Source: a virus. Taken from it: a DNA stretch of 40,442 nucleotides. The stretch is taken from the IMG/VR virus record IMGVR_UViG_3300044620_001722, positions 1 to 40,442 of that record, one strand, 5' to 3'. The notes below the pieces were generated by a model that saw only the letters and a program-made list of their open reading frames with translations, had not been told where the DNA came from and ran no database searches. Positions 31,034 to 37,987 of the stretch are shown piece by piece. A program made the position numbers and the translations under genes. How positions within the stretch are numbered: the first letter of the stretch is position 1; every line of letters begins with the position of its first letter.

Positions 31034-31260
31034 TGTGTGTTCTCCAAGGCGGCTTGCGCCGCTGTAAGTTGCTCATGAAGGTCGCTGACCTGCTCTTCGA
31101 GAGCTTGGATGCGAGCTTCGAGTTCGTCGACCTTCTCGGCTTCCTCCCTGCCCCAATCTCGCAGGCTCTCGTTATCCTTGCGGAGTTCTTCCGCGATGGC
31201 GATGAGCTTGTCGATGTCTGGACAGGTATAAGCCACGGGTTCGCGGTCGTGGCGGCTCAT
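31030..31260 (-). CDS. Coiled-coil protein (76 aa)
   Basis: 76 aa, ATGA-coupled to the upstream gene and GTGA-coupled to the nuclease. PDIDKLIAIAEELRKDNESLRDW followed by a continuous heptad coiled coil (EARIQALEEQVSDLHEQL). Typical of small phage accessory genes; function unknown. The coupling might allow it to be a partner of the Cas4-like nuclease. Confidence 0.65.
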   Translation of the reverse strand: MSRHDREPVAYTCPDIDKLIAIAEELRKDNESLRDWGREEAEKVDELEARIQALEEQVSDLHEQLTAAQAALENTQ

Positions 31261-31574
31261 GACACTTCGTGAGTGATGGCCAGCAGATTGGAGATCCGAG
31301 CCCGCAGGTCGTTCTCGACCTTTTGAGCTTCAGCCATCTTGCGGGTCAGTTCCGCGTTGAGCGACTGCATCGCGGATTGCAGGAAGTCAACGTTGAGGGC
31401 TTCGATCGAAACTTCGAACTCGGCCAGGATCGCAGCTCCGATCGGCGGGGGCGAGCCGTAGGCGACGTCATCGCCTTGCACTGTCGTGGCAATTTCCCAT
31501 GAATTGAACTTGTGGGCGGGGTTTTTCGCCTTGGCTTCGCAGCCTTCGGTCGTGGCGTAAAGCGTGACTTTCAC
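31257..31574 (-). CDS. Hypothetical protein (105 aa)
   Basis: 105 aa, GTG start with AGGAGA upstream. N-terminal beta region (MKVTLYATTEGCEAKAKNPA, SWEIATTVQGDDV) and a C-terminal long helix (LNAELTRKMAEAQKVENDLRARI). No recognised family. First gene after the hairpin at 31614-31634. Confidence 0.65.
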   Translation of the reverse strand: MKVTLYATTEGCEAKAKNPAHKFNSWEIATTVQGDDVAYGSPPPIGAAILAEFEVSIEALNVDFLQSAMQSLNAELTRKMAEAQKVENDLRARISNLLAITHEVS

Positions 31575-31613
31575 GGTGATTTCTCCTGTGATATCGCTAC
31601 AGGGGCGTAGCCG

Positions 31614-31634
31614 AAAACCCCCGAGTCCGGGGGC
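31614..31634 (-). terminator. Minus-strand hairpin terminator/attenuator
   Basis: CCCCCG / CGGGGG stem with a 4-base loop followed on the minus strand by TTTT. It separates the 31650-32330 genes from those starting at 31574. Strength is moderate (6-bp GC stem, four T), so it may attenuate rather than stop. Confidence 0.65.
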
Positions 31635-31649
31635 TTGATGGCTGCGTCC

Positions 31650-32330
31650 TCAGGGGCGGGCGAAGCGACGTGCAGCTTCGTAATCAGCCTGAAGCTGAAA
31701 GCGCTCCTGCGCAGTGCAAGTCGATTGCAGCTTTTCGCAGTAGGCGTAGTAAAGCTGCCCGCGGCTGAGCCCCTGCGTCCAAGGGGGTATGCTCAAAGCA
31801 GATCCAGCAGCGCTTGCCCGTCCGGCTTCGCCTTGGGCGCGGCCTTGGTTCGCGTCGAAGCGCTCTTTGGCTTCGCGGCAGGCGCGCTCACAGCTCCCCG
31901 TGTTTCGCGAATGAGCGAGATCGCTCGCTTCATGTCCTCGCGCGTCGCCGTGCCCGCTTTGACCTTCTCTCGGATCGCGTTGATCTCCATAAGGTACGAA
32001 GGATCCGAAAAGCTCCGCGCCACGGGAGCTTGCGCAGGCAGTTGAGCCGAAAGCAAATCGGCCGGTGCGGGTGTTGCCGTCGATGTGGAGCCATTCAAGG
32101 CTGGCGTCGACGAGGGGCTGGAACTCTGAGACAAAGGCGTCAAAGAGGCCGTCGACGTCGCTGCTCGCTGGTCCAGGTCGCTGGGGATGAAGCTCATGTG
32201 GTGTCCTTTCAAAAACTTCTTCGGCCGAGGGGGCCATGTTGATCGCGGGGGCCTTGGCTTCGACCTTACGGCCAAGAGCAGGCAACGGGTCAAGCGCATT
32301 CAGCGTTGTGAGAGCGAGGAACTTTTGCAT
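31650..32330 (-). CDS. Competing open frame (226 aa) or two short genes overlapping the 134-aa gene
   Basis: An ATG at 32330 with GGAGC 5 bases upstream, 35 bp after the -10 of promoter G, opens a frame that stays open to 31650. Its first 45 codons (MQKFLALTTLNALDPLPALG) and last 48 codons (from a TTG at 31796 overlapping the neighbouring stop: SRGQLYYAYCEKLQ...) look protein-like, and the middle has high G/C third positions. The middle is antagonistic with the 134-aa frame at 31793-32197. Possibilities: one 226-aa gene, a short N-terminal gene, or a separate 48-aa gene at 31650-31796. Confidence 0.35.
   Translation of the reverse strand: MQKFLALTTLNALDPLPALGRKVEAKAPAINMAPSAEEVFERTPHELHPQRPGPASSDVDGLFDAFVSEFQPLVDASLEWLHIDGNTRTGRFAFGSTACASSRGAELFGSFVPYGDQRDPREGQSGHGDARGHEASDLAHSRNTGSCERACREAKERFDANQGRAQGEAGRASAAGSALSIPPWTQGLSRGQLYYAYCEKLQSTCTAQERFQLQADYEAARRFARP
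31793..32197 (-). CDS. Hypothetical protein (134 aa) with basic C-terminus
   Basis: ATG 32197 with AAAGGA upstream. N-terminal half Ser/Thr/Pro/Ala-rich linker, then a conserved-looking helix pair SYLMEINAIREKVKAGTA...MKRAISLIRETRGAV and a Lys/Ala-rich tail ending PDGQALLDLL. The helix pair with KAGTATREDMKRAI is a form I have seen in many small phage proteins without known function. The low-complexity basic tail suggests nucleic acid contact. Confidence 0.6.
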   Translation of the reverse strand: MSFIPSDLDQRAATSTASLTPLSQSSSPSSTPALNGSTSTATPAPADLLSAQLPAQAPVARSFSDPSYLMEINAIREKVKAGTATREDMKRAISLIRETRGAVSAPAAKPKSASTRTKAAPKAKPDGQALLDLL

Positions 32331-32361
32331 AGCTGCTCCAGGTTCGTTGCGATGTGTCATT

Positions 32362-32397
32362 TACCGCCCGAATTATGCCGGATTATTCCGGGCGGTT
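32362..32397. promoter_or_regulatory. Palindromic site G
   Basis: TACCGCCCGAATTA (32362-32375), 8-bp spacer, opposite-strand half AACCGCCCGGAATA (32397-32384). Lies between the helicase stop and the next minus-strand start (32330). Confidence 0.8.
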
Positions 32398-32400
32398 CAA
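32372..32400 (-). promoter_or_regulatory. Sigma70-like promoter within site G
   Basis: Minus-strand -35 TTGAAC (32400-32395), 17-bp spacer, -10 CATAAT (32377-32372, 5/6). Predicted start near 32365, giving a leader of about 35 nt to the ATG at 32330. The same geometry as in site H. Confidence 0.6.
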
Positions 32401-32417
32401 CCCCATTCGGGGCAGTT

Positions 32418-33719
32418 TTAGTCCCCCAGGACCAATCGCTTGCGCGCCCGCGTGGCCGCAACGTAGAGGCACTTGAAGGCCTCCGTACGGTTGCGGTTCA
32501 GCAGAATGTCTGACCACAGGACAAAGGCATTGTCGTAGGTCGAGCCCTGCGCACGGTGAGCTGTGATGGCGTAGGCATGGCGGAGGCTGTGGAACGCGTC
32601 GTTGAAGTCCCAGAAGTTCCGCCAGAAGCGGCCGTTGGCCTTGGCCATCAGCGCCATGTCTTCTTTTTTCTTCGTCCAGGCGGTGAAGTCCCGGGGATGC
32701 AAGACCCGCGCGGTGACGACCTTGTTGGTGTCCAGCGTGATGGACAGCCGATTGATCGTGAACTCACCGTAAAGCGGGTGCGGCTCTTCGACAATGGCGT
32801 CGACGATGCCTTCGTCGTCGGTGCTGGCCAGCGGGCTGTCATCGAGGTCGCGGGCCGGGCTGGTAAAGATCACGCGATCACCGATGCACCAGGGGTCGGT
32901 GATGCCGGGAAAGATCTTGCTGCGAATCATCTTGTTCAGCCGGTCGACTTCGACGTTGCGCCACGCGATGGCCTTGGCGGTGATGCCGTCGGCGAACCAG
33001 CCCAGCCCGGCCTTGTCCAGGACCAGCAGCTCGAAGCGGCGACGATCGAGTCGCCAGACGCCTTCCTCGCCGTCGTTGTCGCTGGCCAGTGCGATCGACG
33101 GGGCGGGGTGGCCGATCTTGCCGCGGATCGTCGTTGCCAGCTTGAGGATCTGGTTGTCGTGACGCATGACGTGGGTCAGCTCCGCGATGACGGGCAGAGC
33201 CTCGACCGGGGACTTTTCTTCCTTCACCGGCGGGAGCTGGCAGGGGTCGCCCATGAAGAGAAAGCGAACGCCGCTGGTGCCCTGCGCGTGGCGAATCGCC
33301 GCCATCAGGGCACCCCCCACCATCCAGGCTTCGTCGATCACAACCAGCGTGTAAAGTCCGAGGTCGACGGGATCTTCCGGGACCGTGAGCTCTTTGATCT
33401 CCCCGTTGGCTTCAAGGCGCAGGCCGAGCAGGGAGTAGATCGTGCGGCACTCGGGCTTGTAGTCGTCGGCGGTCAGGGCTTCGCGCAGGCACTTCGTGGC
33501 CTTGTTCGTCGGGGCGGTCCAGACGACACGGCCCTTGAGGCGGCTGACAAGCCGGGCCATCATGAAGGTCTTGCCGGTGCCGGCGAAACCGCGAAGGGCT
33601 TTGAAAGGTTCGTAAGGGAAGGGCTCTTTCAGCCAGTCGAGAATCAGCCCCAGGGCTTTTTCCTGATCCTCGTTGAGCGGGGGGCCGTCAGCGAGCTGGC
33701 GGGGTGTTGCTGTTATCAT
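32418..33719 (-). CDS. SF1 helicase, RecD/Dda-like
   Basis: 433 aa from ATG 33719 (GAAAGGA upstream). Motif I GFAGTGKT (44-51), motif Ia WTAPTNKA, motif II VVIDEAW, motif III FMGDPCQLPPV, motif V-like YAITAHRAQGSTYD and motif VI LYVAATRARKRLVL: a complete superfamily 1B 5'-3' helicase, as in RecD2, Pif1 and T4 Dda. Expected roles are replication start, fork restart or recombination. It overlaps the small CxxC gene upstream by 32 bp. Confidence 0.92.
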   Translation of the reverse strand: MITATPRQLADGPPLNEDQEKALGLILDWLKEPFPYEPFKALRGFAGTGKTFMMARLVSRLKGRVVWTAPTNKATKCLREALTADDYKPECRTIYSLLGLRLEANGEIKELTVPEDPVDLGLYTLVVIDEAWMVGGALMAAIRHAQGTSGVRFLFMGDPCQLPPVKEEKSPVEALPVIAELTHVMRHDNQILKLATTIRGKIGHPAPSIALASDNDGEEGVWRLDRRRFELLVLDKAGLGWFADGITAKAIAWRNVEVDRLNKMIRSKIFPGITDPWCIGDRVIFTSPARDLDDSPLASTDDEGIVDAIVEEPHPLYGEFTINRLSITLDTNKVVTARVLHPRDFTAWTKKKEDMALMAKANGRFWRNFWDFNDAFHSLRHAYAITAHRAQGSTYDNAFVLWSDILLNRNRTEAFKCLYVAATRARKRLVLGD

Positions 33720-33921
33720 TGGTTGTCCTTTCGGGGTTGTGGTTGTCTGCTTGAAATTCACCGCACCAATCATTGTATTGCATGACAGGGAAGCGGGGGA
33801 GCCAGAGGCGCAAGTCTTGCCAAGCTTCGACGCGTTCTGCAACGGGGGAACGGCGACGGCATTCGAAAGTGTCGTTGGCGGAGGGCGCGGAGAAAGCGCA
33901 TTGCGGGCAAGTGCTGGTCAT
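33688..33921 (-). CDS. Small CxxC zinc protein (77 aa)
   Basis: 77 aa from ATG 33921 (GGAGCC upstream, ATGA overlap with the upstream stop). CPQC (5-8) and a later Cys21/Cys53 may bind zinc. SPVAERVEAWQDLRLWLPRFPVMQYNDWC is aromatic-rich, and the last 20 residues are a polar tail. Short form of a larger open frame, which otherwise looks like a shadow. Function unknown. Confidence 0.65.
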   Translation of the reverse strand: MTSTCPQCAFSAPSANDTFECRRRSPVAERVEAWQDLRLWLPRFPVMQYNDWCGEFQADNHNPERTTNDNSNTPPAR

Positions 33922-34502
33922 CGCGGCTCCAGCTTGGGGGTGGCGCAGTTCTGGCACTTGAACGGCTCGTACCACTTCTGGATGGCCGGGGTTTGCTTCT
34001 CGTACTTGGCCTGCGTCATGAACCGCTGGAGGCCGCATGACTCGACCGGCGCGCGCAGACGCCATGCCACCACCTCCCCGCCGCTGGGCTGCTGCGCCTG
34101 CTCCTGGCTGGCCTTCGGCTCCGGGTTGCCGTCGGGGCAGCCTTCGCCGTAGCCGCTGCCGTCTTGCATGAACCCGCCGATCAGGCCATGGCCACGGCAC
34201 GTCTTGCACGGCTCCTGTCTGGCGGGCTGGTTGTTCCCGAAATCAGCTTCGGGAACATGGCTGGCGGGCTGGGCGGTGTAGAGCTTGGTGCCCAATGGCA
34301 GTGGGTTTGTCAATTTCACCCACGCGCTTTCTTGGCCGTCTTCGTCGGTGTCGATTGATTCGATTTCGCCAGCTTCAAGTACCGTCCCGCCCTCTGCGGG
34401 CTGGGTGGCGCGGAGCGCCTCGACAGCAATCGACAAGGCGAAGCCGTCATCAGCATCGTAGGCAGCAATCAAGTCGCGCAGCAGTTGGTTTCCGGTGGTC
34501 AT
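33918..34502 (-). CDS. Hypothetical protein with DnaJ-type zinc motif (194 aa)
   Basis: 194 aa from ATG 34502 (ATGA overlap). N-terminal helix (NQLLRDLIAAYDADDGFALSI), an acidic linker, then CKTCRGHGLIGG and GEGCPDGNPE (a CxxCxGxG-like zinc motif), and a C-terminal KCQNC. Two zinc sites likely. No family named with confidence; possibly an adaptor binding protein or nucleic acid. Confidence 0.65.
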   Translation of the reverse strand: MTTGNQLLRDLIAAYDADDGFALSIAVEALRATQPAEGGTVLEAGEIESIDTDEDGQESAWVKLTNPLPLGTKLYTAQPASHVPEADFGNNQPARQEPCKTCRGHGLIGGFMQDGSGYGEGCPDGNPEPKASQEQAQQPSGGEVVAWRLRAPVESCGLQRFMTQAKYEKQTPAIQKWYEPFKCQNCATPKLEPR

Positions 34503-34678
34503 GGTGTGTCCTTGGTGGGGTGGGTGGCGGGCAGCGTCGGCAGAGTGGCAGCGGCCCAAACCATCCCAGCCTTGATGTGCTCGGGGTAGGCGTCGATTCG
34601 GTCGGCCGCCTCCTTGACCTTCGCGGCGAACCATTCGCGGCTGTGCTTGCGCGGGGCGGGCTTCGGTGCTTTCGCCAT
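34499..34678 (-). CDS. Small hypothetical protein (59 aa)
   Basis: 59 aa from ATG 34678 (a GTG at 34681 is an alternative; GGAGGGGGG lies upstream). Basic start (MAKAPKPAPRKHSREW), helix (AAKVKEAADRIDAY) and hydrophobic segment around MVWAAATLPTLP. Overlaps its neighbours by one and four bases, so it is part of a coupled series. Confidence 0.55.
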   Translation of the reverse strand: MAKAPKPAPRKHSREWFAAKVKEAADRIDAYPEHIKAGMVWAAATLPTLPATHPTKDTP

Positions 34679-35325
34679 CACTTCCCCCCTCCCGCCTGGG
34701 CGGACATGGCGGCGTCAAAGCCGGGGTGCCTGAACTCAACCCCGCACTTCTTGCACTTCTCAAGCCCTGGCGCAACGTAGTCACGCGGGCAACGAGACTT
34801 TGCATGGCCGGTGTCCACCCACTCCCCCGTGAAGGGGTGTTCGTAGCCAGTCGGCTCCCACTGCTGCTTGGGGCATTCCCACTTGGCATGCTCGTGGCCC
34901 AGAGCCAAAGGTTTACCGGTTGCGTCGTAGTAGCCCCAGGTTGCCCGCACCACCCCCGCATCCAGCGCAGGGGCCGGGGCTTGAGGGGCGGCGTCAGACC
35001 AATCCAATCGCGCCGGCTCGCTCCCAGCGTCTGCAACCCATCCGCTGGTTGTCGCTTGCTGTGCGGGCTTGAGCGTGATGACGACCTCCAAACCAAGGTG
35101 TGCGGCCAGCTTCGTCAGATGTCGCAACTCGACGCGGCACCTGCCTGACTCGTAGTTGGTCACGCTGGTGCGCTCCACGCCAAGCACGGCGGCAACCTCG
35201 GCCTGAGTCATGCGCGCAGCTTGGCGCATGTTGAACATGGTCGCTGCGAGCTGGTCAGCGTCTGGATCGGGCAGCTTCGCTTTCGAGACGGGCTTGATGT
35301 CGTCGGTGTTCAGTTCGATCTTCAT
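34678..35325 (-). CDS. XRE-type HTH regulator with C-terminal zinc-binding region
   Basis: 215 aa from ATG 35325, ATGA overlap with the upstream gene. Residues about 25-85 form an XRE/Cro-type helix-turn-helix: MFNMRQAARMTQAEVAAVLGVERTSVTNYESG, of which the recognition helix is around VERTSVTNYESG. After a Pro/Ala linker the C-terminal third holds CPKQQ..., RCPRD and CKKCG cysteines that could bind zinc. The only clear sequence-specific DNA-binding regulator in the window, and a candidate reader of the dispersed palindromes. It could alternatively act as the antitoxin-like or Cro-like regulator of its own operon. Confidence 0.78.
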   Translation of the reverse strand: MKIELNTDDIKPVSKAKLPDPDADQLAATMFNMRQAARMTQAEVAAVLGVERTSVTNYESGRCRVELRHLTKLAAHLGLEVVITLKPAQQATTSGWVADAGSEPARLDWSDAAPQAPAPALDAGVVRATWGYYDATGKPLALGHEHAKWECPKQQWEPTGYEHPFTGEWVDTGHAKSRCPRDYVAPGLEKCKKCGVEFRHPGFDAAMSAQAGGGK

Positions 35326-35675
35326 GCCGCACCTCCCGCCTGGGCCTGGGTTTCGGGCAGCTTGGCCAGCCAGTTGCGGTCGAAGTCGTGCATGGCCGCT
35401 GACGGGCTGTTGCCAAACCCGGCCACGCCGTCTTGCAGGTTGTCGCCGTAGAGCGCGCGCCATTGGTTGCCGTCGATGCTCAGGGACGGGCGAAAGATGA
35501 CCGAGGGGCGGCGCTGTTCATCGGCGGTGACCATGAACTCTTGCGCAACGCACCGCATGTGGTGATCTGCCATGCTGAAGGCATCGCGCAGGGCGCTTTC
35601 CATGGTTTGCCCAACGTCGCAGCCTTGAATTCGGCTGCGCACTGCGTCGTAGATTGGTTGGTAGCTGTCGCTCAC
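35322..35675 (-). CDS. Hypothetical protein (117 aa)
   Basis: 117 aa, GTG start with AGGAGG upstream overlapping the previous stop (GTGA); the longer ATG form is a shadow. Start SDSYQPIYDAVRSRIQGCD, middle MADHHMRCVAQEFMVTADEQRRPSVIFRPSLSIDGNQW, and LQDGVAGFGNSPSAAMHDFDRNW, a compact alpha/beta pattern of small phage genes. Function unknown. Confidence 0.65.
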   Translation of the reverse strand: MSDSYQPIYDAVRSRIQGCDVGQTMESALRDAFSMADHHMRCVAQEFMVTADEQRRPSVIFRPSLSIDGNQWRALYGDNLQDGVAGFGNSPSAAMHDFDRNWLAKLPETQAQAGGAA

Positions 35676-35995
35676 TTGGAGCCTCCTGACTGGGTGGAAG
35701 TGGCGGGCATGTTGAGCCGCGCCCAGTGCGTGATCTCGTTGTGAGACGGGCCGAAGGTTTGCCACCGCTTTCCGTCTTTGAAGTCTCGGTGGTCATCCTT
35801 GAGCACGCGGCACAGACCCCACATGAACCGTGTTGCTGCCTCTGGCTTGAGCCACGGGGCCTTGGTGGCGTTCGTCGTGTCGCTTAGGATCCCCAGCGGT
35901 TCGACATCAACTTCTTGCCACCTCGGGCTTGCAGCGATCGACAGTCCGACCATCGCCGATAAACCGGCAATCAGCGTGCGTGAGTTGTGGCTCAT
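35672..35995 (-). CDS. Hypothetical protein with N-terminal hydrophobic segment (107 aa)
   Basis: 107 aa from ATG 35995 (GGGGAGC upstream). Residues 7-24 (LIAGLSAMVGLSIAASP) could be a signal peptide or anchor. The rest is soluble, with LKPEAATRFMWGLCRVLKDDHRDFKDGKRWQTFG. No known family. Coupled to neighbours by ATGA/GTGA. Confidence 0.6.
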   Translation of the reverse strand: MSHNSRTLIAGLSAMVGLSIAASPRWQEVDVEPLGILSDTTNATKAPWLKPEAATRFMWGLCRVLKDDHRDFKDGKRWQTFGPSHNEITHWARLNMPATSTQSGGSK

Positions 35996-36477
35996 TTGGG
36001 TTGCTCCCCGCTGGCGTCGTGCCAGCAAAAACCATCGCAGTTTTTGTTCGGGCGCTCACCGGCAAGGTAATTGCCCCACGGTGCCGGCAGCCCGTTGAGC
36101 ATCTTCACGGGGATGCCGTGAGCCGTGGCGAAAGCCCATTCTTCGGCGACACCGCGACTGGTTTCCCAGCCTTGCAGCGGAAGAATCCAGAGCTCATCGG
36201 CGGCGGCAAGGATCGGGAGACATTGCCCCATCCAGAAATTGTGATCGGCCAGCAGGCTGGTCGGGAGGTGCTGCGCCATCGAGTGCCCGTGCGTGATCGG
36301 GCTGTAGACGGCCTTGCCCATGACGGCCAGCCCAGCGGCGACGACCGAGGCGACTTCAACACGGGTCTGGCGAACCTCTCGGTCCAGGCTGGTGTAGGGG
36401 CAAGCCAGATAGATGAACGGGTTGGCCGAGCGGTGGGCCCAGCTGGGGGAGAACTGGCGAATGAGGCGGGTGGACAT
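35992..36477 (-). CDS. DUF1937-like (nucleoside deoxyribosyltransferase fold)
   Basis: 161 aa from ATG 36477 (GAAAGG upstream). YLACPYTSLDREVRQTRVEVAS, VYSPITHGHSM, LPILAAADELWILPLQGWETSRGVAEEWAFA: the DUF1937 pattern, a Rossmann-like fold related to nucleoside 2-deoxyribosyltransferases with the acidic residue E in the GVAEE segment as the likely catalytic site. It may act on nucleosides or nucleotides, alongside MazG and the Nmad1-like protein. Confidence 0.8.
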   Translation of the reverse strand: MSTRLIRQFSPSWAHRSANPFIYLACPYTSLDREVRQTRVEVASVVAAGLAVMGKAVYSPITHGHSMAQHLPTSLLADHNFWMGQCLPILAAADELWILPLQGWETSRGVAEEWAFATAHGIPVKMLNGLPAPWGNYLAGERPNKNCDGFCWHDASGEQPK

Positions 36478-36490
36478 GACGGCGGACCTT

Positions 36491-36760
36491 TCAGTTATCG
36501 AGGTTGTAGTGGGCGCGGGGGTCGGTGTTGGGTGGAAAGCGGCGGTAAACCAGCGGTGCGATCTCGTTCCAGATCTTGAAGTCCGGGTCGATCTCACGCT
36601 GCAGGAACTGCAGCTGCTCCAGGGCCAGCCGGCCGAGTCGCCAGATGCGCTGATCGTCGCTGTGCTCAAACTCCCAATCATGCTCGACCAGCATGGCGCG
36701 GTAGCGAGCGAGGGTCTGGGCGGCGGCTGAGGCCGGGTCGTTGAGGTGCTGATCAGACAT
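36491..36760 (-). CDS. Hypothetical protein (89 aa)
   Basis: 89 aa, ATG overlapping the end of the short upstream gene. Helical, acidic, Trp-containing (AMLVEHDWEFEHSDDQRIWRLGRLALEQLQFLQREID), C-terminal YRRFPPNTDPRAHYNLDN. No family recognised. Confidence 0.6.
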   Translation of the reverse strand: MSDQHLNDPASAAAQTLARYRAMLVEHDWEFEHSDDQRIWRLGRLALEQLQFLQREIDPDFKIWNEIAPLVYRRFPPNTDPRAHYNLDN

Positions 36761-36878
36761 GGATGAATCCCCAGGAAAGGGTGTTGGCTTCGAAGTGATA
36801 CTGCATCGCGCCCGGCACGCAGTGCCAAGCGAAGTGCGTGTGCCGAATGGTGGCGATGATTTCGGCTGCGTCAGGCAT
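36753..36878 (-). CDS. Short protein (41 aa), translationally coupled
   Basis: 41 aa; its ATG lies 8 bp inside the upstream gene and its stop 8 bp inside the next, a pattern seen all along this operon. Reads MPDAAEIIATIRHTHFAWHC then VPGAMQYHFEANTLSWGFIHV. A clear open frame with His/Trp-rich composition; too short for domain calls. The size is below usual ORF cut-offs, but the arrangement supports it. Confidence 0.5.
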   Translation of the reverse strand: MPDAAEIIATIRHTHFAWHCVPGAMQYHFEANTLSWGFIHV

Positions 36879-37206
36879 AATGCTTCTTCATCGTTTTGAA
36901 GGGTTCGAGATCATAGCCCAGAGCTTCCAGCTCGGCCACCAGGAGCTTGTCGGCTTCGCTGTGCCCGCCTTCGTGATCGCCGGCGGCGTGCATCTTGCAC
37001 AACATGAGCTGCACTGTCAAGTCCTCCCGGCGCTTCACCGCCGCGAAGTGCTGCGCAATGAGCCCCTCCACAAAGGCTGCCCAGGCGCCGTACGGCACAC
37101 GGCCTTCAAGCTCGCTGAACAGCTCCAGGTCAACGCGATCGACGACATCGCTGGACATGGTGATTTTCTTGTCGATCCGGGGGATCGCGGACTTCGGTCG
37201 GGCCAT
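36871..37206 (-). CDS. Ribbon-helix-helix-like small DNA-binding protein (putative)
   Basis: 111 aa; start overlaps the previous stop by one base (TAATG). Basic N-terminus MARPKSAIPRIDKKITMSSDVVDRVDL then FSELEGRVPYGAWAAFVEGLIAQHFA resembles an RHH (Arc/MetJ type) fold: short beta strand with KKITM, then helices. C-terminal half acidic, helical. If true it is a second potential operator-binding protein after the XRE regulator. Confidence 0.55.
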   Translation of the reverse strand: MARPKSAIPRIDKKITMSSDVVDRVDLELFSELEGRVPYGAWAAFVEGLIAQHFAAVKRREDLTVQLMLCKMHAAGDHEGGHSEADKLLVAELEALGYDLEPFKTMKKHYA

Positions 37207-37403
37207 TATTGCTCCTTGGCTGGCTTGGGGGTTTCGGTGGGATGGAGGCAGCGATCAGCCACCGGGTCGTAAGCCCGCGGTGGTGTGCGCTGGGCGCATT
37301 CGATCGCGCGGGTGTCTTCGTAATCGCGCTGGCCGGCCCAGCCGTAAAGCACGAGAATGACGGACAGGATCACGGCGAAGCGGAGGCGGAAAAGGAAAAG
37401 CAT
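37206..37403 (-). CDS. Small membrane or exported protein (65 aa)
   Basis: 65 aa, ATG with AGGAGCTCCC. Residues 1-24 form a hydrophobic signal or anchor (LFLFRLRFAVILSVILVLYGWA), the rest a polar tail with two Cys. No lipobox in the usual position. Such genes in early phage regions may be anti-host or superinfection factors, but there is no evidence here. Confidence 0.55.
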   Translation of the reverse strand: MLFLFRLRFAVILSVILVLYGWAGQRDYEDTRAIECAQRTPPRAYDPVADRCLHPTETPKPAKEQ

Positions 37404-37415
37404 GGGAGCTCCTGG

Positions 37416-37883
37416 TTAAGCGCCAACGGCGCTGGTTTCGCTGGCCCAATCAACTTCGTGGGCGTTGGCCAAGAGCCAGCCCTTGGCTTCCGCACAGTCC
37501 GGGCACATCGGGACCAGCCGGGGCTGGACGTAAACGCGATTCGACAGCGCGGCATCGGCCTTGTCCGCCCGGACAATCCGGTGGCTATCGCGCAGATGCC
37601 GGTGGGCTTCCAGTCGCATGAACTGCACGAAACGCTCGCTGACGGTTTCGCAGGTTGTGCAGGTTTCGCGCTCGAAAAGCGCGATGTTGGCTTCGGCCCG
37701 CCATTCGTGCCGGGCTTCCCACTCGGCGATGCGGGCTTGGTCTTCAGCCAGTGTCGCGCTGGCGACTGGCCCGCCGCGCTTTTGGCGGTCCCGGGCTGCT
37801 TTGGCCGCAGCCGCGTCAGCCTTGAGCTTGATCTGATCCGCGATGGCGGCGTTGAGGTCGGCGAAGTCGTCGAAGTTGCTCAT
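37416..37883 (-). CDS. Zinc-binding hypothetical protein (155 aa)
   Basis: 155 aa, first gene of the cluster downstream of promoter H. Ala/Lys-rich helical N-terminal half, then CTTC (about 75-78) and CPDC (about 131-134) defining a likely zinc site with a long loop, with His residues in between (RLEAHRHLRDSH). It resembles a treble-clef-like fold, perhaps HNH-related, but no HNH motif is clear. Confidence 0.65.
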   Translation of the reverse strand: MSNFDDFADLNAAIADQIKLKADAAAAKAARDRQKRGGPVASATLAEDQARIAEWEARHEWRAEANIALFERETCTTCETVSERFVQFMRLEAHRHLRDSHRIVRADKADAALSNRVYVQPRLVPMCPDCAEAKGWLLANAHEVDWASETSAVGA

Positions 37884-37951
37884 TGGGGGTGTCTCCAGGT
37901 GGCGGCGCTGATTCCGGGGCCGTGGTCCGGGGAACGCGGGGAAACCACGTT

Positions 37952-37987
37952 AACCGCCCATATTATCGCCGATTAATTCGGTCGGTT
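37952..37987. promoter_or_regulatory. Palindromic site H
   Basis: AACCGCCCATATTA (37952-37965), 8-bp spacer, opposite-strand half AACCGACCGAATTA (37987-37974). Stands 69 bp upstream of the 37883 start. Confidence 0.8.
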
